From Sclerodactyla briareus (taxonomy: Eukaryota > Echinodermata > Holothuroidea > Dendrochirotida > Sclerodactylidae): a stretch of DNA of 64,000 bases. Location of the stretch: the NCBI GenBank assembly GCA_026419785.1, contig JAODTK010000334.1, positions 62,001 through 126,000 on the forward strand, read 5' to 3'. The notes beneath the pieces were generated by a model. That model did no database searches. It saw only the letters and a program-made list of their open reading frames with translations, and was not told the DNA's origin. Below are positions 42,500 to 53,865 of the stretch, piece by piece. The position numbers and the translations under genes are program-made. Every line of letters starts with the position of its first letter. Position 1 is the first letter of the stretch.

Positions 42500-43230
42500 T
42501 TTTTTTGATCGGCATTTAGAGATATCTACAATATTTTGAAGATATCTTCAAATAAATGTGAATCTCATAGGGCAGATATCATCAAATCAATTGAAGATAT
42601 CTTAATTATTGAGACATCTCCAAATATTTACTGATCTCCGAATTATTGAAGATATCAACTAAAAAATTGAAGTTATCTTTAAATAATTAGAGTTATCAAC
42701 AATTCATTTGAGGATATCTTCAATATTTTTGAAGATATAATAATGATTCACAGATATCTTCAAACGATTGTAATATCCACAATATTTGAGATATCTGCAA
42801 ATGTTTGTCAGATATCAACAATTAAATAGTGATATCAGCAAATGTTCAAGATATCCGCCTAAAAATCATTTGAAGATATCGACAATCTATTGGTTGATAT
42901 CTACAATTGAATTGTGGATGTCATTAATGATATCTGCAACTTAAATCTTGATATCTACAATTCTAAATTTAGATATCTACAATTCCATTTGTAGCTATCG
43001 TCATAATCAATATAGATATCATCTATTGAATAGTTGATAATTTCAAATAAATGAGTTTGAAGATATCTTCATTCATTGCAATATGCTACAATTCATTGCA
43101 ATATCTTTCAAACTGAAATAAAAAGCCAAAACGGCGCGCTCTGATGCTCTCCTGGTTCTATTTGTAGATATCTTCAATGCATTTGAAGATATCATCAAAT
43201 GAATTGAAGATATTTGCAATAGTGTAGATA
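42500..43230. repeat. GATATC palindrome array, left arm
   Basis: More than a dozen GATATC hexamers or one-base variants, joined by spacers such as TTCAAATAATTGAA that are themselves near-palindromes. Spacing between hexamers is often 20-21 bp. A terminus-like AATAAAAAGCCAAAACGGCG lies near 43,115, and GATTAAAACTAAAACTGCG follows at 43,240. Confidence 0.9.
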
Positions 43231-43235
43231 TCTCC

Positions 43236-44640
43236 AAATGCTGATTAAAACTAAAACTGCGCTTGTGCTGTTTCGTCCACGTTGGTTACACCACGCGCCA
43301 GTGCAACTGTGTATACTCAGTTCACGTGAACGGTATTACCGTCATTGCTACTGTGCACACCTCGTACTAGACCTCGGCACATCCTCGTTATATCGTCATA
43401 TCGCCATTATCGCGATTGCATATATTGGCGGCTGGATAATGTAGTTGGCCGCAAACATGGCGGTATACACAGGTGCAGCTGTTCTCACATCGCATTTTAC
43501 GGGTTTTCAGTCACGGTTTGAAGCATCGTATAGGCAAAACGCTGCAACCTTGACGAAGTTAAGCTGAGTCCCAACAAACGCCCAAAAAATGTTACAAGAA
43601 TTTCTAATTCAATTAGAGAGGAACAATACAACGATCTCGTTCCTTGTTCTCACGGCTAAATTCCGTCCAACAGAGGCTGACATCAGAGATGAGTAGTAAT
43701 CAGACGGAAGCCACAACGATATTTTGAATTCCATTTTTCTCCTGTTTTTCATTTCCGATTACCATTAGAGCTTCTAGTACTCTACCAGCCTAGCAGGACA
43801 GCGTGAAACTAGGCAAAACAAGCTTGTCGTTCGTTGTTGATTGGTTCAGCTGGGCTCCGTGGTCTAAGCTTGCGAGATTGACAGACTTCTTTCCTTTTCC
43901 GTTATTATGGCGCGGATCGCCTAGGTCCGAAATGGAGTTTGGTGTACGGTCGAGTGACTGGTCAGAAACTCCAGCTATTTATTTCATTGATCCGTCGGAA
44001 GCGCAAGGCCGGGAATGCCAGACTTTCATGTCGCGGTGCATAGAGAATGTGAAGAAAGTACAATCCAATGTTATAATTTCCCCTAATAATTTTATTCATA
44101 GGCGTTTGAGAATACTTAATGAGAAGAATACCAGTGAATTCTTTCACCATTTGACTGTTTTACAACTGATATGAATGTTCTCAAGTTTCATCATGTGGAC
44201 GATCTCGGATGATGTGGGTCCTACCAAGGATTTACCTTACAATGGGCCCTGCCCGGGTACGGTACGGTACGGAGTACGGTACAGTAGCGCGCGCACGTAC
44301 GGTACGTAGCCTACGTATGTGTGCTAACACGAATAGCTCGATGGCATGAGCCCGGGCCACGGTGCTATATTACACACGCGGGCCAGGCGTACCGTATTGT
44401 AAATTATTTTTCTTCCATGAGGTTGTGGGCCTGAAGAACCAATTGTTGATATCCCTATGTCATTCGATAATCTAAGATTCTTTTTAGGGCCAATTTAAAC
44501 GCTTTAATTGCAGCCGAATATAACGGTAATCTTCTGGTAGATAACAATGGAAGATAATTTCTTCCCAAAAATTTAACACATTATTATTTAACGGAGTCCC
44601 TAACCAGGAAGGCTTCCCACAATACCCAGGCATGCGCGGT
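43236..44640. other. CpG-richer core between the GATATC arms
   Basis: This segment lacks GATATC words and is richer in CpG. It has a start-like AAACATGGCGG at 43,453-43,463, a plus-strand open frame at 43,803-44,174 (123 codons; MEFGVRSSDWSETPAIYF is its clearest part) and a cluster of GGTACGGTACGG-type palindromes at 44,255-44,320. I recognise no protein. It could be element cargo or the 5' end of a neighbouring gene. Confidence 0.35.
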
Positions 44641-44649
44641 CGCAAGCCC

Positions 44650-45640
44650 TATTTGGTGATATCTTCAAATAATTGTTGATATCACAAATGCTATAGGGTG
44701 AAACGCCTGCCAGTATTGTTTGTAGATATCCACAATTATTTGCAGATATCTACATTTGAATTTGCTGATATTCCCAATTATTTGAAGATATCCTCAATTG
44801 ATTGGCTGATATCATCAAATATTTGGAGAGTCCACAACTTGTGGAGATATCTTCAAATATTGAGATATCCCGCAAATCATTTGAAGTATCTCTACTTTTT
44901 GAAGAGTATCTCCAAATGCCTGACTAAAAACAAAACGTCTGCGAATTTTTTGATATCAACAATTCAATTATGCATTGTAGATATCTACAAACAAATTTGA
45001 AGATATTCCAATTAAATAGTAGATTTCAAAAATGTTAATTAATTGATCTCAATAATTCAACATATCCGGTTCTCATTGTAGAATATCATGTCGAATTGCG
45101 ATATCACCAAAGAATTGTAATGTCTGTATAGATTTGTAGATATCCACGATTAAAATTGTAGATATCAACAAAGGAACGCACGTATTTGTATCTAACAATT
45201 TTCAAATGTAATATCAGCAAATGGGATTGCGGATATCCTCATTCCTCTGTGGATATCTCCAAATATTTGAAGATATCAATATTGATTTAGTGATATCTTC
45301 AAATAATTGTAGATATCATCCAATAATTACTGAGATCTTCAATTATTCGAAGATATCTGTAAATCAATTATGAATCTCAATATTTTGAGATATCCACAGA
45401 GGACTTGAGGATATCCACCAATATCCATGGCTGATTTACATTTGAATTGTAGATATCAATACGTGCTTTACTTTGTTGATATCTACAATTTACTTTCAAC
45501 AAATGAATTAAGGATACTTCAAGAAATTGAAGATATTTTCAATCATTGGGGATATCTTCAATGATTTGCAGAGAACTTCAAATGTTTGAAGATATCTGCA
45601 AATAATTGTGGATATCTCCAACTACCGAATAAAAAGTAAA
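44650..45640. repeat. GATATC palindrome array, right arm
   Basis: About thirty GATATC or near variants, such as TTGTAGATATCAACAA and TTGAAGATATCTTCAA, in an AT-rich background. A terminus-like GACTAAAAACAAAACG is at 44,924 and ATAAAAAGTAAAACGGCTTA ends the arm at 45,648. Confidence 0.9.
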
Positions 45641-45791
45641 ACGGCTTACCATACTGGTTATCTCTATACGTTTAACAATTAAAGCACAACATGTTTTATA
45701 AAGTTGACATCATATTTAGCATATAACCGCATTTTACAAGATGTTGAAAGTAGTGTTTAAAAGTGTTAATTTCATAACTCTGTTTTAGAGT

Positions 45792-46619
45792 CATGGAATC
45801 ACTCTTGTTGGCGTAACCAAATCCGCGAAGTACCAAAAAACTTTGATGGAGCCCTGCGACTGCCCACTGCTATAGAATTGCTGCCCTGAACACCCCTTCC
45901 TGTATTATTTTTGAAAGACCCTAACCCCTGATGAATTTTGCATCCATATCCCTGGATTTTGTGGCCATTTCCCCATCTTCCAAACGTTTGTCTTAACAGA
46001 GGGATCAGAAGCGACATGATAATGTTTTTCATGTATTCTGGCTATCTTTGCACCCGTCATAATCTATTCCCCTTAGCCATGACTCAGCCACCTGAGAGCA
46101 TGCCATGCCCTTCAAACTAGGAAAGGCCAGAGTTCATTCAAACAACTGTCAAAACCTTATTTTGTGGAAAGCTGTATCGAACGTCGAAATTATTTACCCT
46201 CATCTGTTTGTGAAGGGCACCCCTTTTTAAATAGCTCAAGTCTAAATTGGACAAGCATTTGACTAATCATGCATGCTTCTACAATTACAGGCAGCGGCGT
46301 CGTGCCCATTAGGGCCCGGGTCACCCCCCCCCCCCCCAATTTTGTCAGAGGTGTCATAAAAATGTTGTCATAATTCACATTGAAAAGGTATTCTCGAAAT
46401 CGAAAAGTAGACTATATAGTCAATGTTCTTTGAAGATCGTTGCGGATTAACCCCATACACCTCAGCTTAAAAATATATCAAGATTAGTAATGCCATTGCC
46501 TTCGAATATGTTCGTGGTCCTGAGCTTCAGCGCTTGAGACTTGGTATTAAAGTATTACATGACGAAACAAATATCCAACAACATAAATGATCTCGAATAT
46601 GAACCGATATGTCTTAGGT
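45792..46619. other. Unassigned
   Basis: No gene is recognised. A C run lies near 46,324-46,338. Confidence 0.4.
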
Positions 46620-46775
46620 AGAATTTAGCCTGCTAACACAATAACTCGATCCACTTGGATGGATGGGCTCATACTTGGTATGTTATTTCCCCATGATGAG
46701 TACATGATTCCTTCTGAGTCAAGTCATCTGAGGTCGAAAGAGGTCAAGTCTGAAAATTCCTTAACACGATCAGGC
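46620..46775 (-). repeat. Dispersed repeat family C, inverted copy
   Basis: Reverse-complemented it reads TTTTCAGACTTGACCTC, AGATGACTTGACTCAG, AATCATGTACTCATCATGGG and CATACCAAGTATGAGCCC, as in the other copies. Confidence 0.65.
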
Positions 46776-46799
46776 GCGGTTCTACGAGGGGAGCTTTGA

Positions 46800-46862
46800 G
46801 GGCTCAAGCCCCCCCCCCCAGAATGTGCTCAAGCCCCCCCCCCCCCCAAAAAAAAAAAAAAA
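46800..46862. repeat. Duplicated poly(C) / poly(A) tract
   Basis: GCTCAAGCCCCCCCCC occurs twice in a row, followed by a long A run. Confidence 0.85.
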
Positions 46863-47311
46863 CACCCGAGGTTGTTGACATTTTTATGTTGAATATGCGT
46901 ATTCAAGTTTGAATATTGAACTAACATAAGCGTCATGCCTCCTTCCACACCCCTGGGCCTACCCAATTTCCCGCAGGTCACATATGTACAGTAAGTGGTG
47001 ACAACTGTCAATTCAAGTCGACAACCACGCTTCGCCCATATAATTCCGTACCGTGCGTACACACGTAGCACAGTGTTGGTGGTTACAAAGCAGCGTTCTT
47101 TAAGTCTTGCGTGAGAATTGCTTCCTATCAGCTGAAAAAAGGTCTGGAAGCTGAAGTTTGTGAAATACTATGCAAAAAAGTATATATCTACTACACAATC
47201 TGTGCAAATATTCCACGACCAGGATGGACGATATCCTACAAAAATGCAAATCCGACAAACCTCATATTTCGCCTAATTAGGGTAAGCTTTAATTAGACAG
47301 ATATATATCAA

Positions 47312-47764
47312 ATGACCTCAATTCGTAAGGAACTTTCCTGCTTTCCTATTCATGCCCGGCTTGAATACAAAATCCTTATTCTTGTTTCTCGGGCTCTAAA
47401 ATGTGGCACACCGGCCTATCCTACGAGATGTCCTCGATCGTCACGCCAGTACGAGGCCTCTCGGTCGTCACAACAAACCCAGAGAGCCTCTTCAGCTCCC
47501 CGTCTCGGGAATGGAGACTTTCGGCGGCCGTAGCTTCCAGTACTCCGCGCTTCGTCTGTGGAACGCCATTCCAGGGGACCTCAGATCTATGAACTCTCTG
47601 GATGCCTTCACACGCGGACTTAAAAACTCATCTGTTTCCTGTAATTATTGATTCGCCTGTATATCTATGGGATTTTTTTGTGTATTTTTCTTCACCCGTA
47701 AAGCGCTATGAGCAGCTTTAGGCTGGATTCTGTGCTATATAAGATTATCTATTATATTATTATG

Positions 47765-47765
<1 letters not shown>
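47312..47765 (+). mobile_element. LINE tail (CR1/L2-like) with 3' end
   Basis: The translation shows PIHARLEYKILILVSRALKC, GTPAY, then in other frames FQYSALRLWNAIPGDLRSMN and SLDAFTRGLK before a stop near 47,650. This is the usual ORF2 end: LHWLP, IxYKIL, the LWNxLP motif, then SLDxFKxxLK. The tail GCTATGAGCAGC, GCTATATAAGATTAT runs into (ATT)n. It carries two frame changes and is truncated at the 5' side. Confidence 0.88.
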
Positions 47766-47795
<30 letters not shown>

Positions 47796-47809
47796 TATTA
47801 TTATTATTA

Positions 47810-47844
<35 letters not shown>

Positions 47845-47862
47845 TATTATTATTATCATTCT
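47745..47862. repeat. (ATT)n microsatellite
   Basis: About 110 bp of TTATTATTA with single-base slips, directly after the LINE 3' end. Confidence 0.95.
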
Positions 47863-49451
47863 CGGTAAATGACCTCCAGCTAACAAAAATTACATGGAAC
47901 TAAACATATCCACGAATTGCTGTTCAAGTCCAGCGAATTGATTTTTTCAAAAAATGTTTAGGAATTGAACACTTTAGAACGCATTAAATGTCAATAATTT
48001 TGTCAATAATTATGTTTTTTGCCATATGCTAACATCATGCGAAACTTTCATTCAGTCGAAATACAGAGATATATGGGAATTCTAAATAAATAGCAATATA
48101 GATATAGGTCATTCGTTCCATGACCGATACCAGCACATGTCTTAGTGTACGAAATGTTTTGACAAAAAAACATTGATAACCACCACACACAACAATACCA
48201 AATAGGTTTTAGAGTTTAGACATTAATGCGAACACTGCGAAATAATGATATTTGATAGTAGAAGTTATGTAATCATATTATCTGATACCATATTTGGAAC
48301 AAAGTCCAAATTTGCGTCCAAATTGTTGTTGACGTCTTCGAATAAACACGCCTGTATCGCTGTCTTGACACCCAATCTTGCGTGCGAACGCTGCGCAACC
48401 TATTGATATTAAAAGAATTTGCTGATGTGTTTTCACTGGTCACAACCCGCCGAATGCGGTCGCGATGCGAGGCTGATGTCCCAAAACTGCCCATACACCC
48501 GATTTGGATGCGACGCCGGGGTTGCCGCCATCATTTTCTTTTTTAATTTGACTTTTAAAAACAGGGGCGTGTCAAGATTCAATGATGTAGTTCTTGCTAT
48601 ACACGGTCGATAAGTAAACCATATCAACTGACCAGTGGAAATTTGCTTCTGACAATTTTAAAACGATCCAGTAACTCAAATTGAACTACGATCCCAAATT
48701 TTTAATTATTTACCGGTCATTTTGCTATGAGCGTCGTTGTCTATGCTATGCTCATTCCTATTTTAGAGGTAGCCCCGAATTTAAAATGAGTAGATTAAAA
48801 TTATTTCAACGAATTGTAATTACCTTCCGAGCCCGCGGTGCTAGATGCTTTGCTCCTAGCTTGTCAGCGGCGCCTGTTGGCGTTCTCCTTTGTGGACTCA
48901 GAAGAAGTTCAAAACATCGACCCAATTGTCTATAGGCAAGGCCACTTACACCCGTTTCAGCAAACATACACTCCCGGCACAAGTCTTCTGGTCTTCAACT
49001 TTGACGCGAATAGTTTAATGTTGTTTGCGAACCCTCGACTTATATCCCATTTCCTCTACCACACGAGCTTTATCGCCGTCGGCGCTGCGTGCAACCGGAA
49101 CAATAACTCTCTAAGGAGATCCCTTTAATATGAAACGGATAAGAAATTTCTGAGGGATAATTTATTGGATGTTCTGACTCTATTTGCTTAGAAACCCTCC
49201 GAGTAATCTTTTCCATTCAAGAGTCCGGCTCCGTTGGCAAAACTTGGCATTACTGAATGTCCTATCATTTGTGGTCTGCACACTAGGACAATGTACACAG
49301 GCGCGGATGTTACCCCACGCGAGTTCGGGAAATAGGCTAAGGCACTAGATTAGATTTTTAGAAGATGTTGGCTGATCGAGAAATTTGTCACGTTTTTCTG
49401 TGTACAAACATATTTAACGTATGAAACCCGTAGGCGAGCGAGGCACTATGC
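47863..49451. other. Unassigned
   Basis: No gene, RNA or named repeat is recognised. Open frames of up to 96 codons show no family motif. Confidence 0.4.
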
Positions 49452-50775
49452 ACCAGCCGTGCCGGATTTAAGTCAATGGCCTAGGGGCACATGCCCAGGG
49501 GCCCCCACAAAAATGGGCCCCCCACAAATTTCATAATCGTATTTTAAGAGGTATGTTTACGACGAAATTCAGCCTATTTAGACTGCTGGAAGGTTTGTAA
49601 GCATTCCTCCTTCCACATAGGCCATAAGCGCAGGACCCTGTTCGATGGCCTGATGGGCTTCCTTGCTTTCATGGTATTAATGTACAGGACTGTCGCAGCC
49701 CGTTATATGACAATGCACAGCATGAGTGTCGTAGCAGTATCTTCAGGCCTAAGTACTGATGTCACCATCTGGCAGCATGGGTACATTGCAAACAAGGACA
49801 TTCCCGATCTATTGGCAGGAGTGACGCAGGTTGCTAGCCGGACGCGCTGATGTCGGTAGCTTTATCTTTTCTGAGAAACAGTCGTATAGTTTGAGTCTAA
49901 TACACAGGGACACGGGCAAGGGGAAGAGTCCAGCCAAACACTGTTTCGAGTAAACTGTATATGACAATCGGTGAAAATCAATGTGGCCGTGCCTTTAATG
50001 CGTCAATCGTGTCCCTAATGCATAAACTTACGACACGCGGTGGTAATGTAGAGCAGATGCAGTTAAACGCACTCTATTCCGGGTTCTCTCAGTTTCAGCG
50101 GCGTTGCAGGCACTGGCTGAAGATCTGATCATACACCCAGAGCGAGTACGAAGCAAATGGGCGCTTTGAGAAACTTCTTCTAGAAGCACTGGCATCTACA
50201 CGTTTTCTGGCAAGAGACTCTGAAACAGTACTCATGCACATTAGAATCTTGCGGGAGACGCAACTAGACCTCAACGCAACAGTTGCAGCTATGGCTTTCT
50301 CTACAAAAAGTTCGTTGAGGAGCGACAGAGTTTTTTTGGCACATACGGGCATCAGGTGCTAAATTGTCAGGCACGCCACACTACGCACAACCTCGGAGCG
50401 GCATGAGGAATGTTCGACTCACTCCCTAATTACTGTCATGGAGCTGTCCTTATCCCATCGAAGAGTTCCTGTGGAAAACTCCTTCCAGTGGTTGAGAATT
50501 TATTAGCTCACTAAAGCAGCGATGGTCAGCGTCTGAAGAGATCGCATTGATTTTCGGTTTCCCCTAGGGCAGTTGGGCTCATTCACACGATTCGACGATT
50601 AATCACTTATTTTGTATAGTTCCCATGTATGTGTGCGGAAGGGGAGGTGCGGGGAAAACGGGGGGGGGGTGGCACAACCGGTTATTCAGTCCATGGAATT
50701 TTGTCATAGACTACAGTCGGGGGGCCCCCGCTGAGCCTGTGCCCAGGGCCCCACAGAGGTACATCCGCCCTGCAG
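49452..50775. mobile_element. Possible DNA transposon (hAT-like ends)
   Basis: The left end has CAGCCGTGCCGGATTTAAG, then GGGGCACATGCCCAGGGGCC and C runs. The right end, reverse-complemented, has CAGGGCGGATGTACC, GGGGCCCTGGGCACAGG and GGGGGCCCC. Ends of the type CAG-GCGGATTTA followed by GGGCCC runs are common in hAT-group elements. The interior of about 1.3 kb has a few coding-like stretches, none recognised. No target-site duplication was found. Confidence 0.4.
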
Positions 50776-50904
50776 CCAGCAGTACTGTGGCTAGTGGAAT
50801 ACGCCTAACAAATTCGACAGTTGAACGAGCAAATCGACACCAAAAAAAAAAGAAACAAAGGTTACAAAATACTGCCCAGATAATTCTCCGAACTCAGTTT
50901 TTAA

Positions 50905-51290
50905 TATTCATGATTCAATTTCTGATATCGATAATTCAATTGTTTCTATTTGTGATTTCAGCATTCATTTGTGATATCCACAATTCACTGTTTGATATCT
51001 AGAATTCAAATTTTCAGATTCAAAATGTTTTTGTGATATCCGAAAGGAATTGTTGATATCCCAATTAGAATGTTTAATATAAAAAAAAAATTATTTCGTG
51101 ATATCAGAGAATATTCATTCTTGATATCCGAAAGTTATTTCAGATATCTGAATTAGAATTTTCGCGATATTTTCTTAATGCATTTTGGATATCCAATTTT
51201 TATTATTGATATCCTCAAATCCAGTTCGATTTCAGATATCCAAAATTAACTTGAGATATTCGCAATTCTGGAAAAATGTTCAAACGGCTT
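50905..51290. repeat. GATATC array, third copy
   Basis: GATATC words with AATT-centred spacers, ending in CAAACGGCTTTCCATACG, the same end word as ACGGCTTACCATAC at 45,651. The outer 75-bp inverted repeats of the 42.4-kb element are not seen here, so it is partial or a shorter relative. Confidence 0.8.
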
Positions 51291-51552
51291 TCCATACGCG
51301 TCCGTTGTAGTTGTATGTTCTTCTCTAAAACGAAATAAAATATAAGAAAATATAGATTGATGGTTTCATGACGCTTCTCTCGAAGCATCCGAATATTGGC
51401 TTTCTATTCTCTAATTTTGGGAGCAAGCAGCAAACAATTCCAAAAGCAGTGTTTCCTTGGTTGCTCACATAATCACATTGCTCTCTTTTTCTTCTTTTCA
51501 CTGCTCAGAATGAGGGAAGATTTCAGTTCTTGATTAATAAACCATTTCGCGA

Positions 51553-51655
51553 AGCTCAGGGGCCGGAGGGCGGTTAGCACACCAAATGATTAGAGCGTCG
51601 GCCTTCACCCGAGAGAAGCCCGGGCGGGTCATACAAAGTCATAAAAAATGGTACC
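51553..51655 (+). mobile_element. tRNA-derived SINE
   Basis: It contains GGCGGTTAGCACACC and TTAGAGCGTCGGCCTTCACC, then CCCGGGCGGGTCATACAAAG and AAAAAATGGTACC. The tRNA-like head with a box-A-type word and a weak box B, followed by GGGTCATAC and AAAATGGTAC, is typical of a SINE family I associate with echinoderm-like genomes. Confidence 0.7.
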
Positions 51656-52439
51656 TAGGGAAGAATTTCACAACAAACGTTTTTTTTTGTTTTTTTTGGC
51701 TCAATTATTCTTTTCTTCATTATATATAACGTACCCACTAAAGTAGGCGTAATTATGGAACCCTCTTATCATGCCGTATACCGTCCATGACGTATGTACG
51801 TGGGCGTGTTTTTATATATATTTTTAATGGAGAAGAAAACATAGAAGAAAGAAGAATGTTACCAATCCTCACAGATTTCCACAGGAGTACAGGAGACAGG
51901 ACAATAAGGGACACGAAAGCGAAGTTTCACAGTTTGTTTTACAATAATTCCGAAACACCGGAACAAATGAAGAAAAATGTGAGTTACCTGTCATATAAAA
52001 CCATTACTCACCGAATTCCTCCTTTAAAAAACATCAAAGAGATGCACGCTTGTTGGTGTGATGATGAAGCACGTGTTGGAGTGTAATATATACTTATTGG
52101 GCGTCAATAAACTATGTGTAAAAGGATGTAATCGTACGGCCGCAATCAGTGAATCAGTTTAAGCTATGGAAGTGACGAGTAATAAAATTGCCTGTAGTAC
52201 CACGGCAAGTCAGAGTGACTCAAAGTTGTTTTATGCTGAAAAATACGTTTTGGGCATGCACCGTTCGAAAACCTTGGACCCCAAAGCTGTTGGGCTATCG
52301 GATTGGACCACGGGGCGGAAGAATGGTTTAGAGGTGTTAAACATTCAGGATTCGAATTACAGCAGTCACGGGACGTTTCTCCCTATGTAACTTCTTTTGC
52401 AGATTCGATGGGCGACGTCTTGGGCTTCACATCATGGTG
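51656..52439. other. Unassigned
   Basis: Plus-strand open frames at 51,787-52,086 (99 codons) and 52,166-52,390 (74 codons) have no motif I recognise. They may be chance. Confidence 0.35.
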
Positions 52440-53130
52440 CCAATGTTATGAAGTATGAGTAGTGTTTGGACGCAACAAGTCTCAGCCGGTCTCCTGTGAG
52501 CAGTCACGTGGAACTGGAACTTCTGCTTCCTCCAGGTTCCGAGAAAGTGGTCAGGTGGTCGAACCCTGGAGTTCACTGAGTCCTTTCGGAGGGGACATGA
52601 AAAGGCTGTCCCAGGAGCGAGTTGGGATTGGTTACACCCCTACCTCGATGTCATCATCTGAGCATGGCGAGAAGAGAAGCAGGAGGCGAGTATCGACGGT
52701 GTTAATCCGCGATTCAATACGGACCCACGGTTCCTTGATAGGTCTTACTTGGCTTCCTGAACCCATCGAATGCGCAATTAAAATCACCTCCATGCGTTAC
52801 GTAATAGCGTAAATAGTACACGCGCCCACGCATATGCGCACGGTGAATTACAAGCTCAATTCTTTTTCAGGGTTTATCGCACTTCGTGATTTTTATGGTA
52901 TACTTACCAGCAGAGGATCGAACCTATTCAAGGCCCAGCGAGGGTGCAGGACCTGGATACTGCGCCCTTTTGTCAGCTGCGAATCCTTTACCAGGTACAC
53001 GGCATAAAGCAATGCATCTATGGCGGTATCTTAATGTGGGGGTGGTTGTTATCACACTCAGACGGCAACTTGCAAATTGCCTACACCTATTTTGTCCCTG
53101 CTGAGCGACTAGCGAGAAGGCAACATAATA
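52440..53130 (+). repeat. Composite repeat A+B, copy 2
   Basis: Part A (52,440-52,775) has GTGAGCAGTCACGTGGAACT, CCAGGTTCCGAGAAAGTGGT, CCTGGAGTTCACTGA and TTACTTGGCTTCCTGAACCC. After about 200 bp, part B (52,975-53,130) has GCTGCGAATCC, GACGGCAACTTGCAAATTGC and GCGAGAAGGCAACA. The order matches 7,185-7,775. Confidence 0.75.
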
Positions 53131-53189
53131 TGTAGCCTATCGTTTTTAGCTGCGGATAACCATCTCTTACAAGTCATTATATCTCTCAG

Positions 53190-53262
53190 TCCGTTCGTTT
53201 GTTTGTTAGTTCATTCGTTCGTTCGACCGTTCATCCGTTCTGTTCGTTCACTCATCTTCTAA
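53190..53262. repeat. (GTTC)n-like simple repeat
   Basis: Imperfect GTTCGTTCGTTTG repeats. Confidence 0.8.
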
Positions 53263-53774
53263 ACCGTACATGCAATCAGGTAGAAACTTAATTGATGGGT
53301 GGGTGGATGAAGCATTCCACTGGCAAGGCTGAGTTACTTTTTTGTTCGCATATGAAATTAGATTTTAATTAATCCAAATAATTAACCCAACTAGTCTTCC
53401 CACAGCCTTTCCAATTGAGCTCTCTGTGAGAGAGGGTTTTTCACACTACTCCCTATCTCTGCGGAGCATGCGGCAGCTAGAAGGGGACTGTTCAATTTTT
53501 TTTCGTACGGGCACTGATTGGTGGAATGAATGGAGGCAATAGGAGGACTCACAGGGAGTTCCAAGAACTGCTACAGGCCTAGGAGTGAGTTGTGCTGGGT
53601 ACACATAAAAGTTGTGCTGGGTACATATAGCAAATATATAGTTCAAAAGTATTCCAAGGTGATGGTCAATTAAATGTGAACATACAATAAATGTAGAATG
53701 GTGAAAAACATGCAGTGTATTCGCCAAAGGAACTCCCTTCCGAAATACCAAGACGTTCCGACTTGCGCTTGTTA

Positions 53775-53865
53775 GGCTTTAGTATGACCCGACCGAGATT
53801 CGACCCACGTTCTTCCTAGTGAAGGACCGACGCTCTACCAATTGTGGCCAACCACTCGATGTTAG
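53775..53865 (-). mobile_element. tRNA-derived SINE
   Basis: On the minus strand: ATCGAGTGGTTGGCCAC, TTGGTAGAGCGTCGGTCCTT, GTGGGTCGAATCTCGGTCGG and GTCATACTAAAG. The box-A-like TTGGTAGAGCG and box-B-like GGGTCGAATCTC are clear. It shares the GTCATAC tail word with the SINE at 51,553. Confidence 0.8.

Larger units (their letters stand above)
42411..45791. mobile_element. ~3.4-kb inverted-repeat element with GATATC arms
   Basis: The left end (42,411-42,485) reads CCTCTGAAAACAGTGTTA, GGATTAGCACTTTT, AACACTATTTTGAACC, TTTAAAACGCGGTTATATGG. The right end (45,715-45,791), reverse-complemented, gives CTCTAAAACAGAGTTA, AATTAACACTTTT, AAACACTACTTTCAAC and TAAAATGCGGTTATATGC: roughly 75% identity over about 75 bp. 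Inside these, AAGCCGTTTTACTTTTT also occurs inverted at both sides (42,487 and 45,645). Two arms of GATATC palindromes (42,500-43,230 and 44,650-45,640) flank a core of about 1.4 kb. No transposase is recognised and no target-site duplication was found. I infer a DNA-transposon-like or fold-back element, family unknown. Confidence 0.65.

Noticed and set aside
51553-51655. Functional tRNA gene
   Set aside because: The box B and stem pairings are imperfect and a SINE-type tail follows; the same holds for 28,182-28,252 and 53,775-53,865.
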